Part shown: positions 6,287-7,522 of the stretch, piece after piece
How the letters are laid out: every line of letters begins with the position of its first letter
How positions within the stretch are numbered: the first letter of the stretch is position 1
From: Rhodospirillaceae bacterium
GTDB lineage: Bacteria > Pseudomonadota > Alphaproteobacteria > Dongiales > Dongiaceae
Direction: 5' to 3'
DNA: 7,522 nucleotides
Assembly: GCA_016794075.1 (NCBI GenBank)
Contig: JAEUKU010000294.1
Span: forward strand, 1 to 7,522
The notes under the pieces: generated by a model
Databases searched by the model: none
What the model was told of the DNA's origin: nothing
Seen by the model: the letters and a program-made list of their open reading frames with translations, nothing else
Position numbers and translations under genes: made by a program

Positions 6287-6901
6287 TTATGCCGCCCGGT
6301 CGGCTTCGCGATAGCGCGAGGCCGCATGGTCCCAGTTCGCCACGCGGGTGAGGAATTCGCGCAAGAAGCTTTCACGGTCGTTCTGGTAGTCCAGGTAATA
6401 GGCATGCTCCCACAGGTCGCAGCACAGCAGCGGCTGCAGGCCATCCAGAATCGGCGAGGCCGCGTCGTGGGTGGACGCGACCGAGAGCGCGCCGTCGCGT
6501 GCGGCGCTGAGCCACACCCAGCCGCTGCCGAAATGCTCCACGCCGCACTTCACGAAGCGGTCGCCGAACGCCTCGTGCGAGCCGAAATCCTGCTCGATGC
6601 GCGCCCGCAGCCGATCGCTCGGCCGGCTGCCGCCGGGCGTCATCGACAGCCAGAGGAAGTCATGGTTCCACACCTGGCCGGCATTGTTGAAGATCTTCCT
6701 GGCCGAGTCGTCGCCGGCAGATTTGCGGATGATCTCCTCGAGCGGCAGGCGCTCATAGGCGGTTCCGGCCACCAGCTTGTTGAGCTTGTCGACATAGCCC
6801 TTGTGGTGCTTGCCGTGATGCAGCTCCATCGTTCGCGCCGAGATGACGGGTTGCAGGGCCGAATGATCGTAGGGCAATGGCATCAAAGTGAACTTGGTCA
6901 T
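6287..6901 (-). CDS. sodB: Superoxide dismutase, iron type
   Basis: Converts superoxide to hydrogen peroxide and oxygen; cytoplasmic, with no signal peptide. The 204 residues fit the Fe/Mn superoxide dismutase family (about 190-210). Metal ligands are His28 (MELHHGKHH), His80 (NNAGQVWNHDF), Asp162 and His166 (CDLWEHAYYLDYQN). Second-shell residues His32 and Tyr36 are present. Gln76 in AGQVWNH and Ala148 in STHDAASP are the pattern of iron enzymes, whereas manganese enzymes have Gly and Gln there. Metal use remains a prediction, since some members accept both. ATG6901 is preceded by AGGTG five bases upstream; an internal ATG encoding Met7 is less likely. It faces the phyR-kinase operon and lies downstream of the PRC-barrel gene on the same strand, with a GC-rich hairpin in between. 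No GGAAC promoter was seen in the 124 bp before it. Confidence 0.96.
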   Translation of the reverse strand: MTKFTLMPLPYDHSALQPVISARTMELHHGKHHKGYVDKLNKLVAGTAYERLPLEEIIRKSAGDDSARKIFNNAGQVWNHDFLWLSMTPGGSRPSDRLRARIEQDFGSHEAFGDRFVKCGVEHFGSGWVWLSAARDGALSVASTHDAASPILDGLQPLLCCDLWEHAYYLDYQNDRESFLREFLTRVANWDHAASRYREADRAA

Positions 6902-6942
6902 CGCGTCACCTGCTCGTACTTGGGGTGTTTCAAGAGCGAAAG

Positions 6943-6966
6943 GCCCGGGCCGCTTCCGGCCCGGGC
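6943..6966 (-). terminator. GC-rich hairpin between the PRC-barrel gene and sodB, probable terminator
   Basis: Perfect 10-bp stem (GCCCGGGCCG at 6943-6952 with CGGCCCGGGC at 6957-6966) around a four-base loop, GAAG on the minus strand. On the minus strand it lies about 60 nt after the PRC-barrel stop and is followed by CCTTTCGCTCTT, a weak T-tract. It is most likely an intrinsic terminator or transcript-stabilising hairpin of the PRC-barrel gene. It sits only 41 bp before the sodB start, so it could also lie in the sodB leader. Confidence 0.6.
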
Positions 6967-7025
6967 TCGCCTCGCCGCCCGCGCCGAGGGAATGACGCGG
7001 GCGGCACAGGTTCGCGGCGAAGCGG

Positions 7026-7522
7026 CTATCGGCTCGCCTTGAACTCCGGGAAAGTTGCCAGCTGATCCTTGTTCAGCGTGGTGGTGACGGCGACGTCGCC
7101 TTCGATTCCGGCGAACTGGAGATCCTTCCAGTTCACCAGCACCGGACGCTCGCCGACGCCCAGGAAGCCGCCGACGTCGACGATGACGCCGTTGACGCTG
7201 CCGTCCTGCTGAAGGATCACCTCGCTGATCTCGCCGATGTTGTCGCCCGTGGCGTTCTTCACATCGGCCCCGACCACTTCGCTCGCGCGCAGGCCCGCGG
7301 CGGTCACCGTGGTTTCGTTGTCGATGTCAGTCTGCTCGGTCCCGGCCGCCGGCGCAATGTCGGTCGTCTGGGCGACGCCGCCCTCCGCCAGGAACTGGTT
7401 GTCGCGGACCGCCTCGTCATAGGAATAGACGGTCCCCGACACATTCTCCGGACGCTTGTATTCGGGCATCGCCTCAAGCTGTTCCTTGGTCATGTCGGCG
7501 GTCACCCGGTCGCCCTGGCCGG
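7026..7522 (-). CDS. PRC-barrel domain protein, 5' part beyond the window edge
   Basis: The frame stays open to the right edge, so the true start is probably outside. A GTG at 7505 could serve as a start but has no good ribosome site (numbering below counts from it). Residues about 73-142 form a PRC-barrel: LRASEVVGADVKNATGDNIG, then VILQQDGSVNGVIVDVGGFL and RPVLVNWKDL. A segment after the barrel (NKDQLATFPEFK, 145-156) closely resembles one at the visible N-terminus (TKEQLEAMPEYK, 6-17). This suggests two tandem PRC units, the first mostly outside the window. Residues about 40-68 are an acidic, Thr- and Ala-rich linker. PRC-barrel proteins of this type occur widely in alphaproteobacteria, often among stress-induced genes, but the molecular role is generally unknown. 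No membrane segment is visible in this part. Confidence 0.85.
   Translation of the reverse strand, partial: GQGDRVTADMTKEQLEAMPEYKRPENVSGTVYSYDEAVRDNQFLAEGGVAQTTDIAPAAGTEQTDIDNETTVTAAGLRASEVVGADVKNATGDNIGEISEVILQQDGSVNGVIVDVGGFLGVGERPVLVNWKDLQFAGIEGDVAVTTTLNKDQLATFPEFKASR

Noticed and set aside
1..7522. Mobile elements, CRISPR arrays, tRNA or rRNA genes
   Set aside because: None recognised by eye: no regularly spaced repeats, transposase motifs or RNA gene signatures in the window.

Overview
The window is a compact general stress response (GSR) locus of a GC-rich alphaproteobacterium. Three hallmark components lie together: PhyR (an inactive sigma-like domain fused to a receiver), its target the anti-sigma factor NepR, and the ECF sigma factor EcfG. 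This trio is known only from Alphaproteobacteria. Protein features and GC bias would fit Rhodospirillales or a relative, but I cannot assign a genus from sequence alone.

Layout: on the minus strand at the left edge, nepR (433-702) is followed by ecfG (388 and off the window), reading leftwards. A 327-bp divergent intergenic region (703-1029) carries matches to the sigma-EcfG promoter form GGAAC-N16-NGTT in both directions, including one imperfect palindrome that reads as a promoter on both strands. Rightwards runs an apparent operon: phyR (1030-1830), a HisKA_2-type sensor histidine kinase (1861-3651), and a CHASE3-PAS hybrid histidine kinase with two receiver domains (3648-6251). The two kinase genes overlap by ATGA. 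Convergent to this operon, on the minus strand, are an iron-type superoxide dismutase (6287-6901) and the 3' part of a gene for a PRC-barrel protein (7026 to the right edge). A GC-rich hairpin lies between those two.

How the parts work together (family knowledge plus inference): under stress, phosphorylated PhyR binds NepR through its sigma-like domain and frees EcfG, which transcribes GSR genes including its own locus. PhyR carries the expected phospho-acceptor Asp190. The adjacent HisKA_2 protein keeps its phospho-acceptor His. However, its ATP-binding domain has non-conservative changes in the N box and G1 box, so it may act mainly as a PhyR phosphatase or signalling scaffold. The downstream hybrid kinase has an intact catalytic core and could supply phosphate. 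SodB and the PRC-barrel protein are plausible stress-response partners, but no GGAAC promoter for sodB was found in the window.

The most interesting points are the degenerate kinase beside phyR, the symmetric bidirectional promoter, and the coupling of that kinase to an intact dual-receiver hybrid kinase.
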